Assembly (NCBI GenBank): GCA_916610825.1
Contig: OU744447.1
Span: forward strand, 37,313,345-37,377,344
Direction of reading: 5' to 3'
Length of the DNA stretch: 64,000 bases
Source of the DNA: Haliclystus octoradiatus
Taxonomy: Eukaryota > Cnidaria > Staurozoa > Stauromedusae > Haliclystidae
Below are positions 1-20,460 of the stretch, one piece after another. Made by a program: the position numbers and the translations under genes. Within the stretch, counting starts at the first letter, position 1. Each line of letters begins with the position of its first letter. The notes beneath the pieces are model-generated. The model did not search any database, was not told the DNA's origin, and saw only the letters and a list, made by a program, of their open reading frames with translations.

Positions 1-43
1 GGAAGGAAGGTTTTCAAGTAAGATCTGCGCGCAGGCTAGGCGT

Positions 44-161
44 GGAGTACCTGAACAGCGGCAAAACGCTTTGTACTCACGGGAGATCAACTAAACTGAA
101 CTCTTGATCATCTTCTGCGGCGAAGAGAAAACAAAGCGTTTTGCCGCTGTTTAAGTACTCC
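44..161. repeat. Short inverted-repeat element (MITE-like hairpin)
   Basis: A left arm beginning GGAGTACCTGAACAGCGGCA is matched in reverse complement by a right arm ending at 161 with only one or two mismatches over about 31 bp, around a centre of about 55 bp. This is the layout of a small non-autonomous DNA transposon or fold-back repeat. No clear target-site duplication is visible, so the superfamily is unknown. Confidence 0.6.
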
Positions 162-1085
162 TCAACACCTTGTTCGATGACATGCGTTGATCTAGTGTTT
201 CAACACGTTTTTGACAGAGAAACTCCATCGAAGTCTAATAAAACCTTTCTCAGCTCTACAACTCACATTCAATTTCACTCATATAAGATCGGAAACCCAA
301 AGATATGGGCATATCTGTGAAGTGAACAATTTCCTTTTCGCGAGAAATAGTTACGAGTTTTTGAAGTCTGGACTATTTTATTTATTTTTCCATAGTGGGC
401 TCTCTCGTAAATTCACTTTTGAAGGAGCAATATTTCTGAAATATGGTACTTTCAACATTAAATACTCAGCTTATAAGAGTCCAAATCGAAAATCTATTGT
501 CACCATTAATTCCTATTTATTTTGCATGGGATACTTGATTCCGGGAACTCTTTTTTTGGTGTCATGTGCACTTTAAGGATTCTTTTTTGATCAGTTGGCT
601 GTTTGGCTTTTCCTCAGATGTTGGCTTTTTTGGCTTTTTGAAACTTTTCGGGCTCACAAGTTTACGTCTGCTATATTTTGGAAGTTTTCTGTTTTACTTG
701 AGTTAAGTTACTCCATATGCAGCCCAATTATTTCCGAGCGGAGCGAGCAAAATGTTTCTGCAGGTTTGGCTTTTACTGGATATTTTGGATCAGTGGTTTG
801 GCCTTTTGCTGTAGCCTAGTATTGTTTTACTGTAAAGTACCATATTATGACTTGTTGTTAAGTGTAATAATTACACTGTAGCGTGCATTATATTATATCC
901 TAGTCATTGTAAATGTACCTCCTGTAAATCTGTATATATCGCCTGTCAATATGTAAATCATTCTCTTAATCTTCAACCATCACCGAGCAAGGTTGGTCCT
1001 GTCATGAGGCTCTGTCATTATTGTTACAAACGTATCAAAGCTATCCTCTCCCTGACAGTGGCCAGCCTCGAACATTATATCAAAT
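162..1085. other. No gene recognised
   Basis: AT-rich sequence. The open frames here have no recognisable domain, no convincing start and no splice context. The last 200 bp may already belong to the LINE relic that follows. Confidence 0.4.
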
Positions 1086-1288
1086 TAATAGATTACATAT
1101 ATCAAGATTAGTTATATGGTAGCTCATTAGACGTTACAACACCACAAGTGCGTCATAATTTTTATTTTAATCGGGCAATCCAATATTGGAATAACTTAGC
1201 ATCTGATATTGTCACTACCGAATCCATTAACGAATTTAAAACAAAGTTACTAGTTCACCTAAATTTAACTGTACATAAAAATCTTTGA
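1086..1288 (+). pseudogene. Non-LTR retrotransposon (LINE) RT C-terminal relic
   Basis: One frame reads through the C-terminal tail typical of CR1/Jockey-type LINE reverse transcriptases: an N-terminal stretch with an internal stop, then a pattern equivalent to R-x2-F-x3-RAIQYWNNLA followed by ESINEFKTKLLVHL and a TGA at 1286-1288. In LINE proteins this region follows the RT thumb. Only the last 60 or so codons remain, and no upstream RT palm is seen. The AT-rich DNA to about 1370 could be the old 3' UTR. This is an old 5'-truncated insertion; the clade cannot be assigned from so short a piece. Confidence 0.55.
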
Positions 1289-1471
1289 CACTCTCAACTT
1301 ACTTAATTAACCGTATAGTATTAGTGTTTTTTGTGATCACCCAGAAAATTTGCATTAAATAAATTATCGTTTTTTTCACCTTGATCGCCCGAAGTAAACG
1401 ACATACAACATTTGACCAATATAGAAAGCAGAATCAGATAAGCATGCTTTGCATAATATGAACATGAGGAG

Positions 1472-1824
1472 CATGCCCGGGGGGTAACTCCAGCTCTTCA
1501 GGGACGAAAGGGTGCCACTTTGGAAAAAGGTGAAGTACCCAAAAAGTTCCAAAAATTCTATTGATTCTACCTTAAAAATTCGATAAATTTGAAAATTCTA
1601 CCCCAAAAATCCCAGCAGGTTGATTGATTTTAAGAAAATTCACGAAAATGTTGCAAAAATTTTGCAAAAATTCTTGAAAAAGTAAAAAATAAAGGATCCC
1701 AAAAATCCCAAAATTTGAAACCCCATACCCAAATAGTTTTTTCTCAGCTGGAATATGGACCCCAAAAATGTGGCACGTCCCCGTATAGCGGTCATATGGG
1801 AGTTACCCTCCCCGGGGGAACATG
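1472..1824. mobile_element. MITE with G/C-rich terminal inverted repeats
   Basis: The left end reads CATGCCCGGGGGGTAACTCC and the right end is its imperfect reverse complement (GGGAGTTACCCTCCCCGGGG, then CATG). The ends are strikingly G+C rich compared with the A/T-rich interior. CATG at both outer edges could be a 4-bp target duplication or part of the TIR. There is no coding capacity, so this is a non-autonomous DNA transposon of unassigned superfamily. Confidence 0.65.
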
Positions 1825-2035
1825 ACTTGTGTCTGTGAATCAAAAATTTCATTGGTCACATCCCCACTCACCCCTAGGATTTACGTTGGTGTTGATAATT
1901 CGACCACTCACTTAAAACTCAGATACTAAAGAGCCTGGAGCTAGTTACAGTGTACACTGTATAATATTCTTTACATAACTTTGTTCAGAATATCATGGTA
2001 AATAAATTTTAATCTATTTCAATTGACTATCTAAC

Positions 2036-2240
2036 CTTGTCTACAAAGCGATAATAACAACACCAGATAACCTAAAAGGCCACACCTACATCGGCCTCAC
2101 TGAGCGATCATTTAAGGAAAGATACACAGAACAGATATTCACTTTAAAATACTAGAAATAAACATAGTAGCGAAGTTTCAAAACATGTATGTAATCTAAA
2201 AGAAAACAGTAAACCATGCAACATCAGCTTGTCAATATAG
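2036..2240 (+). pseudogene. GIY-YIG endonuclease relic of a canonical Penelope-like element
   Basis: From 2036 a frame reads LVYKAIITTPDN, then HTYIGLTERSFKERY, the GIY-YIG nuclease pattern seen at the C-terminus of EN-positive Penelope-like elements (VY-A near the start, YIG-T, FK-RY). After about 40 codons that frame hits stops. The homologous continuation (SSEVSKHVCNLKENS, matching the PLE 'TELSKH-W-LK' block) lies in another frame and ends near 2240. The copy is therefore frameshifted and dead. No RT is visible beside it. It is distinct from the PLE array at 42.7-58.8 kb, which shows no such domain. Confidence 0.7.
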
Positions 2241-3866
2241 ACCGAGCGCCACATAACTAAAACGGCAGGTTTTTCCGGGCAACTTGGAAATCACATAAAG
2301 GTGTTCATAAAAATATGGTAAACAATTACCTATTTCAAGTTTTAATTAAATTCTATTGAAACCCTGTTGAAAATCCAATTTATATTTCATGATTCACGGT
2401 CAAAGCCTCCTTATCAGTTTGAGAAAATGCTGCATGTGAGCTTCATTGTCTTTCATTGTTTTGTTATCCACTATATAAACTATAGTATGATGGATTATAA
2501 CACTAAAACAGATTGCTTTCAAGGTTTTGTCCTCTATATATAGACTCTAGAAGTAGAATCTAGAGGACAACAAACAACGTAGGCTGCGTGCAGACGTCTA
2601 CAAACAACGTCGAACCCAAATGTGACGGATGATATCTAGGACGGGATATTCAAGAACAGTTCTGGGTCGAGTACATCTGGTTTCCCGTCGTAAATTAGCC
2701 TTAAGCTTGCAGTTTGAGAACAGGAATAAAAAAATTAAAATAAAAAGAAATGGCTTCCTATCAAGATGCTAGAGTTGCTTTGTTGTATTCTTACGATTAA
2801 AAGATGATAAACGATGAAGAAATTATCCAGGAAATATATAAACCACCGCATTTATTTGCTCGAAAAACCAAAAAAAATCAACATTATACAACAGAAGAAA
2901 GACTGCCAGCCCAAAACTCAAAATATTTATATAAAAAAATGAATTCCAATGTTTTACGAAAAGAAGATCCCTTAATTTTGACTATATCATAACATGCTTG
3001 AGAACAACTAGGAATTTGTAGCAACCTTTTACATTAAACATTATAAGTTGTTGTCTCTTCAGTCGCCATTTTATTTTTCCTTCGCGTTTTAAAAATAACA
3101 AGGTTTTAATTAATCAAATAACGTAGTAGAAGTCACCAAGATGTTATTTTTCCAGGATATCTCCTCGCTGAACGCATGCGCACTTTCTAAATATGACGTA
3201 TTTTAAGAATATTCCATCCTAGATATCACTCCGTCGCATTTGCTTAAGGTCTCTATTAAATTAAATTGTTCTCGTTGTGAGAAAGCAAGAAGGATCGATG
3301 GAATGGTTGGAATTAACGTTTCTGGTGGAGGCTGTTAAGGACATTTTTGAGAAAGAAATGTTGAGCATAGAAATGTCAGCTTTGTGTGCGAGTTGTGAGA
3401 TGTTGTGGGTGCTATTAGATTGTTTCTGAGATGGTGTGGGTGCTTTTAGATTGTTTGTAAGTGTTTTCGGTTTTGTGTGCGTATTTTGAGAATGTGTGCG
3501 CGTTGTGAAATTGTGTGCCTATTTTGGGTTTTGTGTGCGCAAAATGAGAATGTGTGTGTGTGTTGTGAGAATGTATGTGTATGTTTGCATCATCCCCGTG
3601 TCAATATTATTTTGAGTCTAATTCTGCTTTATAATATAGTATACCTGTACTGCTTCGGTAGATACGGAATGAGGAGTAGTCTGTAAGTTAAGGAGTCTGT
3701 AATATGTAGATAATATGCGAGATACAGGTGGCATTCCTTACAGGACAAAAGGTTCTAGCTTTGTAAATTTAGTTACTCAAACTAATGTCGCCGAGGAAAG
3801 CTGCAACGGCCTGTGAGGACTCGAGAATATATTTCACTATTTGATTTCTGATCGAGTGGCGGTGAA
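2241..3866. other. No gene recognised; TG-rich low-complexity stretch at 3380-3590
   Basis: AT-rich non-coding DNA. Between about 3380 and 3590 there is an irregular run of TGTGTGCG / GTTGTGAGA motifs that opens spurious reading frames. From about 3720 the sequence resembles the 5' flank of the TCRYP gene at 28.7 kb (shared CGAGGAAAGCTGC-like block), so the end of this stretch is probably a diverged 5' UTR or promoter of the next feature. Confidence 0.4.
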
Positions 3867-4130
3867 ATGTTTCAGATTACATTAATAGTCATTTGTGTAT
3901 CTTTGATCATGAACTCCTTCCAGATGACTGTCAAGGCAGAGGCAACATGTAGATATCCATCCACAATTAAGACAGGTGGAAAATATCACGAGATGAAAAA
4001 CGGTGTGTTTTACGCTTCTCAGTCAATGCAAATTCTGGAAAAACGTCATTTGAAATGCTTGTTCAACCTTGTGATGAAGACAACTACTGTGTATAATTTT
4101 TCGAAGCGGGTTTTGTCCAGCAATAGATAA
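3867..4130 (+). pseudogene. Degenerate paralogue of the small secreted TCRYP protein
   Basis: The ATG frame starts with a hydrophobic signal-peptide-like stretch (residues 1-25), then EATCRYPSTIKTGGKYHEM, VFYASQ. This closely follows the protein encoded at 28.8 kb (EATCRYPATKTDGKYHQ, MFYTSQ). Similarity extends about 150 bp upstream into the putative 5' UTR. Right after the FY-SQ motif the match leaves this frame: the DNA resembling the paralogue continues in another frame after an apparent small deletion and soon meets TAA. I infer an inactivated copy. It could instead be a divergent gene with a splice site there. The family's function is unknown to me. Confidence 0.55.
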
Positions 4131-5163
4131 AGCAAGTATATAATTACTGTTTCACCAAGTTGTTCGTTGGCATTGTAACTTTTTGTTTTATAAACATCAT
4201 GCATGTAGCATTTATTTAATATGTTTATAAGTTTATTAAATTTCACAGCATTTGATTGCAAATTAAAATATAAATGTTAGATGGCATGTTGATGTGTATT
4301 TTAAAACGATTGATGATTTGATGCTAAATTTCTAGTTCATTTCATTTTAAATATCAATATTTAGACACAAAACAGGATGAGTGTGATTTCTTTCTTCTAC
4401 GTGTCTATTACCATCATGTCTAAATATCTATAAACCTATGTGTTATTGGAGAGTCATTTTATTATTCATGTATAGTAAATTTCAAAATTATTGATAAATT
4501 TGAAAATAAATATGTTCTATAAAATAGAACGAGTCAGACTTTCATCAACTACCAAGTATCGAACCTCTGTTCAATATTCAAACTGTCGCTCAACGCCACA
4601 CAAACACTCTTCAAATTGTGATACGAAAGGAATTGAAATGTGATGATTCGGCTATAGCGCACTGTAACCGGGGTAAACAAGAACACTGCTTAAATCATGG
4701 TTCCAAGATTCCAGCTTTTCTCAAAATATTAGGGAGGCTTAGATTTTTTGACGAGACGAGATCTTTAACGAGTTACCTCATCACGCATGCGTATCAGTAT
4801 CAAAGCAAGGGGGATGCCACGAATGTCGTGATCTGTTGTTTCGGGATTTACGAGATTCAGGAAACATTTTGTTTAGTTTTTACGAGTTCATAGTCTGGCA
4901 CAATTCTAAATACGAGAGTCTGTCAATTCAATATAATATTTACATTGGAATTGGTTTGAAAGATGAGTATATCGATAAAATATGTTTATGCATAAAAAGC
5001 TAGACAAATTTCGAAAAATTAAAAGGCTTTAAAGTTATCGCAAGCTATCAAACTGCCAAGCCTACCAAAAGTACTACGGAATAAGATAGATGCTGCCACG
5101 ATGTGTGCAAATTACATTCAATAAAGCGCGGAACTTCTTGACTCTTGCCTGCTAGTGGATATT
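4131..5163. other. No gene recognised
   Basis: AT-rich sequence with no recognisable domain. One open frame at 4618-4893 lacks any familiar motif or splice support. Confidence 0.35.
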
Positions 5164-5361
5164 AAGCGATTGGCGCACAGTTTTCTATCATGAGCTATTG
5201 ATATTTGGCGCATGGGAGGAAAGTAAGGCGAAAACTCGAAGGTGAAATTTACTCGCCAAGGTGGCACGTAATTTTCTGATGCTTTCTCGTTTTCTCCTTA
5301 CGTGCCTCCCGTTCGCCAAATATTAATAGCTCATGACAGGAAACTGTGCGCCAATTGCTTT
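5164..5361. mobile_element. MITE family A, complete copy
   Basis: Terminal inverted repeats of about 45 bp begin AAGCGATTGGCGCACAG and end CTGTGCGCCAATTGCTTT, with the inner GAGCTATTGATATTTGGCGC block also inverted. Related copies lie at 9769-9862 (internal fragment), 40612-40840 and about 41052-41217. The best preserved copy begins TACAAAGCAATTGG and ends in its complement, which hints at a TA target. It has no coding capacity. Confidence 0.75.
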
Positions 5362-7018
5362 GTAATATAATTAACACAACTTCTACAGTACAAGCATCAT
5401 GACTTTCTTGCTTATAAATTGTTTTTGAAAAATCCTGATCAAATAATAATAATAATAATAATAAAAAATCAAAACACAGGTATTTGCGACAGTTTCGATA
5501 TAATCTTATATCATTTTCAAGTAATTGAGAAAGAGATCGTTAAACAGTTTGACATGTTATACATAGGAAAAAATCTAATTTGTATAATAATTAATCTATT
5601 GTTCTTTGGGTTTTTTAACATGCTAAAACTACTTACACATTATGACGGAAGACAAAATTCTATAAAGACACAGCAATTACGGATACAATACAACAACACA
5701 TTATAATATTAACACATGCTTTACAAAATAAATTATTCAAATACAAAAGACCGGTAGCAAAATGTTCCGTCAGGTTGATCATGAATTTCATGATTGTCCA
5801 GCAGGCGTTGAAATTGGAAGTGCCGACTTGTTAATTCCTTCCTAATCCGTCTTTTCATCTGAAGTCGAATGTTCGTATGAGACGTTGCGAATGCTCGTTT
5901 GGACGTTGGGAATGAAGAAACTAGGCTGGTTTGTGCTCAATCCATGTTCACACAAATCATGAATATTGTATATAAAGACAATTGTCTTCAACTTTTGAGG
6001 TTTGGTTTGATCAGGAGCGACCAACGAGAGAAATCTTGAGCCCGATTGGATCCCTTAAAAACATGGCCCGGGAATCAAAGGCTTTTTACAGTAAATCAAA
6101 GGCTTTTTACAGTATTACATAATTATTCTAGTAGTAGCAAAGAAGAGTTGAGAGCACGAGACAATGGATCAAATTCAAAGGTGCAGAACCGATTCAGAAG
6201 ATTATTGCGCAATAGGGGCATAGTCATTTAGATCGTTGCTTTTGTTTGATCTTGGTATTGTTTGTGGCTCTGCTGTATTGTTCGTTTTGCTCTTACGTTT
6301 TTTGTGTATAGGTTATAATGTTTAGGGTGGTCAAGAAATGAATCAGACAGTATAGTTAAGTTGAGTTGAGCGTTAAATAATGTCACAGAGCACTTATACA
6401 CCAGAATGCACTGCGTTGAGCTCTTTTGGTTCATATTGTATTTCTTTGGCTATCATTAATCTCTTCAGCTAACTATATTTTGCATTTGGGGAATGGCTTG
6501 CTTCATATTGCCTCCAATACATATGAAAAATGGGACATTAAGTAGGTGATGATAATAAGAAATGTAGGGATATGAGAGTTTATATGGTAACAGAAAATAG
6601 AGCACTTTTGTTATTCTTGAAGATTAGTAGGTGAAGTTACTGTATACATGCATCTATAGATACTGCGTCACACTTTTGCCTGATTGATGACGTTAGGAAA
6701 ATATTTGTCATTGGAGTTTATGGAAAAAAATTTTATAAAGCTTGATAATTAATATTTAAGTGAGGAATAATTATGTATAGATAAAGATGATCTTCTAGTT
6801 ATGCAAGAGAAGAAATGTCATATAATAAGGCAAATATTTAGACAACTTAATTGATACACGAAAATTATTGGTTTTAGTTTTTTAGCATGCACACAATCCA
6901 CAATAATTCTTGACCATGGACCGGTATGAAAATGAATGCAATAGAAAGCGGAATCCAGTACACTGAATTCTTTTAGGATCATGATAATGCAAATTAGAGA
7001 TACAAAACAGAAATCAAC
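5362..7018. other. No gene recognised; small direct repeat near 6073-6114
   Basis: AT-rich sequence with a short AAT run at about 5444-5463 and a direct duplication of AATCAAAGGCTTTTTACAGT near 6073-6114. No supported gene. Confidence 0.35.
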
Positions 7019-7024
7019 ACATCA

Positions 7025-7453
7025 ATGCTCGTTTGGACAAAAAATTCATTGAATTTGAAAAATGATTTTGATAAGAAGTACAAAAAAGCCTCTGGCCGAT
7101 TGCGACTACTTGCAAAATTACGAACCTATTTTGATGGAAATTCTGCCAAAATAGTTTATATCACAACGGTTCTACCACTACTCACATATTGCTGCACAAC
7201 TCATCTAAATGTAAATATCACTCAACGAAACAAATTCAAATCCCTTCACTCTCGTGCAATCGACATCATCAATCACAAAGATAACAAAACACTGTCGGAC
7301 CCTATTATATCTATAGAAAAGAGGGCTTGTAAGCTAGTGGAAGATGTATTGGTAGGCAATATCTGTGATACATTTGTGGACCATTTTATCCCTGTTCTAA
7401 ACAACAAAAACACTCGTAATAATGGCTACAGTGTTGTTTTACCTAAAATATAA
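7025..7453 (+). pseudogene. 5'-truncated LINE: C-terminal reverse-transcriptase region
   Basis: The 142-codon frame shows the post-palm region of a non-LTR retrotransposon RT: KKASGRLRLLAKLRTYFD followed by a hydrophobic block ending LPLLTYCC, a segment conserved in jockey/CR1-like LINE ORF2 C-termini. The catalytic palm (xADD) is missing, so the copy is 5' truncated, as is usual for target-primed reverse transcription. The 3' side runs through an untranslated tail into a pure TAAA-type repeat at about 7738-7769. Not functional. Confidence 0.65.
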
Positions 7454-7739
7454 ACTGAGTTTGGAAGAAATGGATTCTATTATTCAGGAGCCAAACTTTT
7501 TAATTCTCAACAAATAGAATACCCGAAAATTAGGTCTTAAATCACTTTATAACAATTAGAATCACCCTCCACATATTTTTAAAAATATAAATCAATCACA
7601 GGTACAGAACTAAAAATTACACCACTACATACTCTTAATTTTTACATATTATATATATGATAGATTTTAATTTTTGAAACAGGACAAACGTTGATAACAG
7701 AAATTTACTGAAGTTTTTATCCTGTATAAATATTCGGTA

Positions 7740-7770
<31 letters not shown>
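7454..7770 (+). mobile_element. LINE 3' UTR ending in an (AAAT)n tail
   Basis: AT-rich segment from the LINE stop codon to an array of about eight TAAA units, the microsatellite-type 3' tail used by several non-LTR clades instead of poly(A). It marks the 3' end and plus-strand orientation of the insertion. Confidence 0.55.
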
Positions 7771-7771
<1 letters not shown>

Positions 7772-9768
7772 AATATTGAATTGATGAATCCGGATTAGAA
7801 AAATCTCATATAGAAATTTATCAACCTGAAAAACATCACAAAATAGCGAGCCAAACTTACTATAAGCAAGACATACAGTGGAGAAACGTCAACTCCAGTG
7901 TTTGTGAAACAGTATAATTGAGACTATAGGAACTATAATATAGAGAGCACTTGATGTTCGTACTGTTGCATTTCAGTGTAAAGCTGACGTTCATAAGTAG
8001 TTGGACAAAATGAATTTGCAACATTATAGATATAAACTACCTATAAAATGAGAACATAGGATTAACTCCAAGATTTAATGAATAACAAATACGAATAGAG
8101 ATTTTTTCACATTAGTTGACATTGAACACATTGAAATAGCTTGTAGAGCATGAAATTCGATATGTGTATATAGTAATTACTTTCTTGGAAGCTTATACTA
8201 CATGTTATTTACATATTTCACGTGGAATACATCATGTAATCGTTGCCAATCAATGAGAATAACATCAATTTTAAAGAAATAAAAGAATGATTTGTGTCTG
8301 TTTGAATTTTAGATAAAAAAGGTTAAATCAAAATATTTCAAGTTGTAATTTGAAGTTTGATATTTTGACTTTGATTTGACCAGTGTCTCAAAGTGTAATG
8401 ACCCTGCATTCAATTTTTGTTAATGCCATCATTTAAAATTACGATTCTTGATCGACAATCGACATGCGGGTCTATTCGAGCTATAGCTTCATAAAATTCT
8501 AATAGCGGATGCGTATAAACTGAATATGATTTTACTAGCACCTCAATCTTGGTCGATAAAAATCATTGGAAACTGTTCAACCGAAATTTCTATTGCATTT
8601 TGAAAGTGTGCATGACTTGAGCCTATCATCAATTAATATAGCACAGTATACGATATGTACGGGAGCGTGCGCAAGGAAAATGGAAATGCTAGCTACGACT
8701 AATTTGCGGAATACTTAGAAAATGATTCATGGTTAACTTTAATATGCTTAGGTTTGTTAAAGCATGACGCTTGAGTTTCATCACAATACATGGTCGTCAC
8801 AAGTGCAAAATGTGATATTTTTGATTCCAATTATGTAAAACGAAATTGGTAATTTTTTTGTATCTGGAGGGGAATATCGATACGTGTTTCGAATTTAATG
8901 TATATTTTGATTTAGTATAGTTCATAGTAAAACATTAAACAAACGTGTTTTCCAGTATTAATCAGCTACAAGTGAAATTGAATTGAATCGAAGCATGATA
9001 CTGCAATAAACAATGGAGATAAAAACTCAGATCTACGTTATTGCAAGTCTAGCTCTGAATTGATGTATGGTTAAGGAAGTTTGGATAGAACAGCTGTCAC
9101 CATTTGAAACCGAAGTAACTATTTCTGTTAGATGTTTACAACTTAACTAAACAAAGCGTGGATGCTCCCACTGTTTCATCACCCTCATACTCAACAACGT
9201 ATCATTTTACAACTCAAAATATTACAAAAACCTATATTTCAGACTGTTTGTGTCTCTTTACTATAAAATATGAGACAAATTGCCATTTAATATCTATAAA
9301 TGCGTCTTTCCTCCATAATTATTTTATTATAATTATGTACCATTTGTAAAAACCGGGATCATTTTAAAGCCAATTTACTATAACATTTACCTGGGTGCCC
9401 TCTACCTTTGTTAATAATAAAGTTTTGCACCTTTAAGTTGTATTCTGAAAATTGAAAGGAAGTAAGATGTAGGCTGTACCTTTCAAATAGCCATCTATGT
9501 TTATGGTAACTTAGATAAATTTCGATGTAAATCAATATAAAATACACTAAGTTAATTATGATATTAATCCTATTCAACGATTCCAAAATTTCCAATAATG
9601 TGGAAGAAAAGTGTGCATGAAGTCTAACAATAGCGTCCGTTGATTGAGGCTCGAGACCCGATTATCCTCGCTGGTCTCCTGCGTAATTAGTTAACTATTA
9701 TTATTATTTTTTTTACATTAAACAATTAGTAGAGACTTTCCGCGGACTATGCTCTCATAGCACCACGA
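7771..9768. other. No gene recognised
   Basis: AT-rich sequence without recognisable coding, repeat or RNA features. Confidence 0.35.
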
Positions 9769-9862
9769 GAGGCACGTAAGGAGAATATGAGAAAGGCATC
9801 AGAAAATTACGAGCAGTCTTCGGCGAGTAATTTTAACCTTTCGAGTATTCTCCTGGAGTTTT
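9769..9862 (-). mobile_element. MITE family A, internal fragment
   Basis: The stretch from GAGGCACGTAAGGAGAA through AGGCATCAGAAAATTACGAG to CGAGTATTCTCCTGGAG matches the reverse complement of the interior of the 5164-5361 element. The long terminal repeats are not present. Confidence 0.55.
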
Positions 9863-10246
9863 TAACAGAATTTTGGTTGGTGAGTTTTAAGAATCTCTTT
9901 ATGGGTGGATTATTCAAGTATCGTTCAATCCCATATCGTAGACCCATTATTATCGATCTACTGCACTCTTCTCTGTTTTTATTCTTTGCCTACGTTTATA
10001 AATATGGCAAGAGTTTTATCCATAATTTCTAGACATGTCCTCCAATGGAGTCACGACATTTCTGACAGAAGCCCAATCTGTGAAATAGAAATATGAGTAA
10101 AATAAATAAGTAATGATTATCAACAATTCATGTGATGTTTTTGATAAATTTTATTTAAATTTATTGATCAATTGAAATAATATTATATGAAAATGTAGTT
10201 TGCCTCAGCATATTTTTATTGAATATTCTGTTGCTCTCTTCGTACT

Positions 10247-10351
10247 TTAGGCCTCAACAGATTTTAATAATTCATCAATATCTTCATCTGTTGTCTCAGA
10301 AAATCGTTTATTCAGACTCAAAACAAAATCAAATGTTTGTTGATTAGCCAT
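10247..10351 (-). pseudogene. 34-codon ORF, possible first-exon remnant of a DNA transposon gene
   Basis: A minus-strand ATG frame of 34 codons (begins MANQQTFDFVLSLNKRF, continues SETTDEDIDELLKSVEA, then TAA). The D-E-D-I-D-E-L-L pattern resembles the short acidic leader of some invertebrate transposon or tyrosine-recombinase-related proteins, but I cannot assign a family. Just upstream in its own orientation (10352-10445) is a GGTGATTTGGCGTC...CCAATCAAATTG segment shared with the arms of the fold-back element at 40.4-41.0 kb. I infer that this is the 5' end of a related, once coding element. Confidence 0.35.
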
Positions 10352-10445
10352 TTTTGTAAAATTTGAAGACTGTGTTTTTTCCCACCGCATTGTTATGGTG
10401 ATTTGGCGTCATTGCTCTTAGCCAATCAAATTGCAAGGATCACAA
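10352..10445. repeat. Segment shared with the fold-back element at 40.4-41.0 kb
   Basis: TTATGGTGATTTGGCGTCA, then AGCCAATCAAATTG, resembles GCTATGGTGATTTGGCGTAA and ACCAATCAGATTG in the right arm at about 40990-41032. It is probably a terminal region of the same repeat family. Confidence 0.45.
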
Positions 10446-11235
10446 TTGTTCTGTTCTAAAAAAAGTTATCAACGGAAGCTACTGACGTTTGTATAATGTA
10501 CCATATGAAGCATAGAGCGCTTCGCTCAATTGACTTATTTTAATATACATACTTTTAGGTGCATGTATATTTCGAGATTTGAAAATCAAAAGTTATTTGT
10601 CCAACTACATTCTTTAGATATATCAAAGTAAAAATTATGTGGAAGCCCTATACTATAATAGCTCCCTCATTTAAATTTCCACACAAATATCGCTTGTGAT
10701 GTAGGTATGATGTTTATATTAAGGCAGTGCGGTTTCTGTCAAGATTAATATATATATAGTTCCCGATGTAATTGTACCGTGGGCTAGAGTTACCTTGAGT
10801 AGTCGTTGTATGTAATCTATATCAGTTCAGTAAAACTTTTCATTTTTTGAAACTATTGGTTTTTCTCAAAATTATTTAAGAATTGAAGCCGGCCATGTAC
10901 CTCTCTGGTTAATGACGAATCTATTGATATGAGTTTCAAGTTTATTGCATGTAAAACGGCATCGTGAATCCCAGCCTCACATACTACACACATACATATG
11001 GAAGTAGCGTAGATTTAAAAATAGATAAACACAATCGCATAGATGTGTTATTCCAAATTTTCACTTACAAACTGGTGTGTTACCAAGAGCGAAACAATAT
11101 ACGGACCTGCTGGAATTGTCGTTTAGATCTTTTTTGTCTATAAGTTGACAATTGAAATTAAATCTGTTTTTTATCTGTAGCTATTTGTCTAAAAATCTAC
11201 CGTAGAGCTGTCTGTTGTGTCGGAAAACTTACACG

Positions 11236-19470
<8,235 letters not shown>

Positions 19471-20460
19471 ACAAGCTTTACCAAACATAAATACTAATTT
19501 CTATGATGGCTGCATGCAATAATGAAATATACACAGGGTATATGCACATTTGAAATTATAATTTGATTAAAATACTATATATAACTAAACAACAACAGGA
19601 TATAATTAAATTAAGTATGAGCATGTAACTTGACAGAGTCTATATATGACAGTATTCTTGAACAATACAGTAATTGGTATTCAGCACTTCATATGCAATT
19701 TATGTATGTAAATAAATTCGTATATATTGAAAAGCTATGTCATGACGTCACAGTGCAATATTCATTTTCATGTGTAGTAACAGTAATTAGTTCTATCTTA
19801 AGGACTCTGTTCGATAAGAACAATGATGCCAAATAAATTTTAAACGCTGCTATTTATAATGTGTTTTCTTCTGTATCATTCAATCCTTCAAGGCTTTGTT
19901 GTCTTTGGGGGACAGAACAAGGATGCCTCAAAGGAAATTGCTAATAGTGACAATAGTGATTCCGACATGTTTTTGCGTAAATTGTTGGCAGAAAATCACA
20001 CTCTTGTGGAAAAATAAATCGTTCTTTTTGGTATTAAAAAGTGGAAAACGCAGAATCTCAAGAATACCATGTTTAACGTCAATTTTGACGAGGAAAGAAT
20101 CGCGCTGTGTGAAAACTCAACAACAACATGTACGGATAGAAAAAAAAGTTCTGTCCAAATCTGTTGTGTCGCAAAAGTCGATATAGTACACTTTAAATAG
20201 AAATACACGAAATACAAAGATTTACAGATCTTTGATTTACATTATTTCTGTCAAAAATGTGTCAATCATCCTCCGCAGAATGTGCACCAACTGTTTTATG
20301 TAGACATCACCTCCATTTGTGACAGTTGTTTGTCAGATGTTTGAGAATTTTTTCTACAGAAAGCCCTATATTTCAGCTACGAAATGTCCTTATATTGTGT
20401 TTCTCTGCTGAATGAACTCGTTTCAAACAGAAAGGTTTTTCAAAGGTGTCGAGATATTAT
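19471..20460. other. Downstream region, no supported gene
   Basis: AT-rich. At about 19890-20190 a broken frame reads like an acidic coding fragment (KDASKEIANSDNSDSDMFLRK, then a stop; further on FNVNFDEERIALCENSTTTC), but no family is recognisable. It may be a decayed exon. Confidence 0.3.

Noticed and set aside
211-819. Two plus-strand frames of 121 and 74 codons
   Set aside because: Phe/Leu-rich translation of AT-rich DNA, without ATG support, domains or repeat evidence.
19896-20186. Possible acidic coding exon
   Set aside because: Several short frames look mildly coding, but none stays open, has splice support or matches a family I know.
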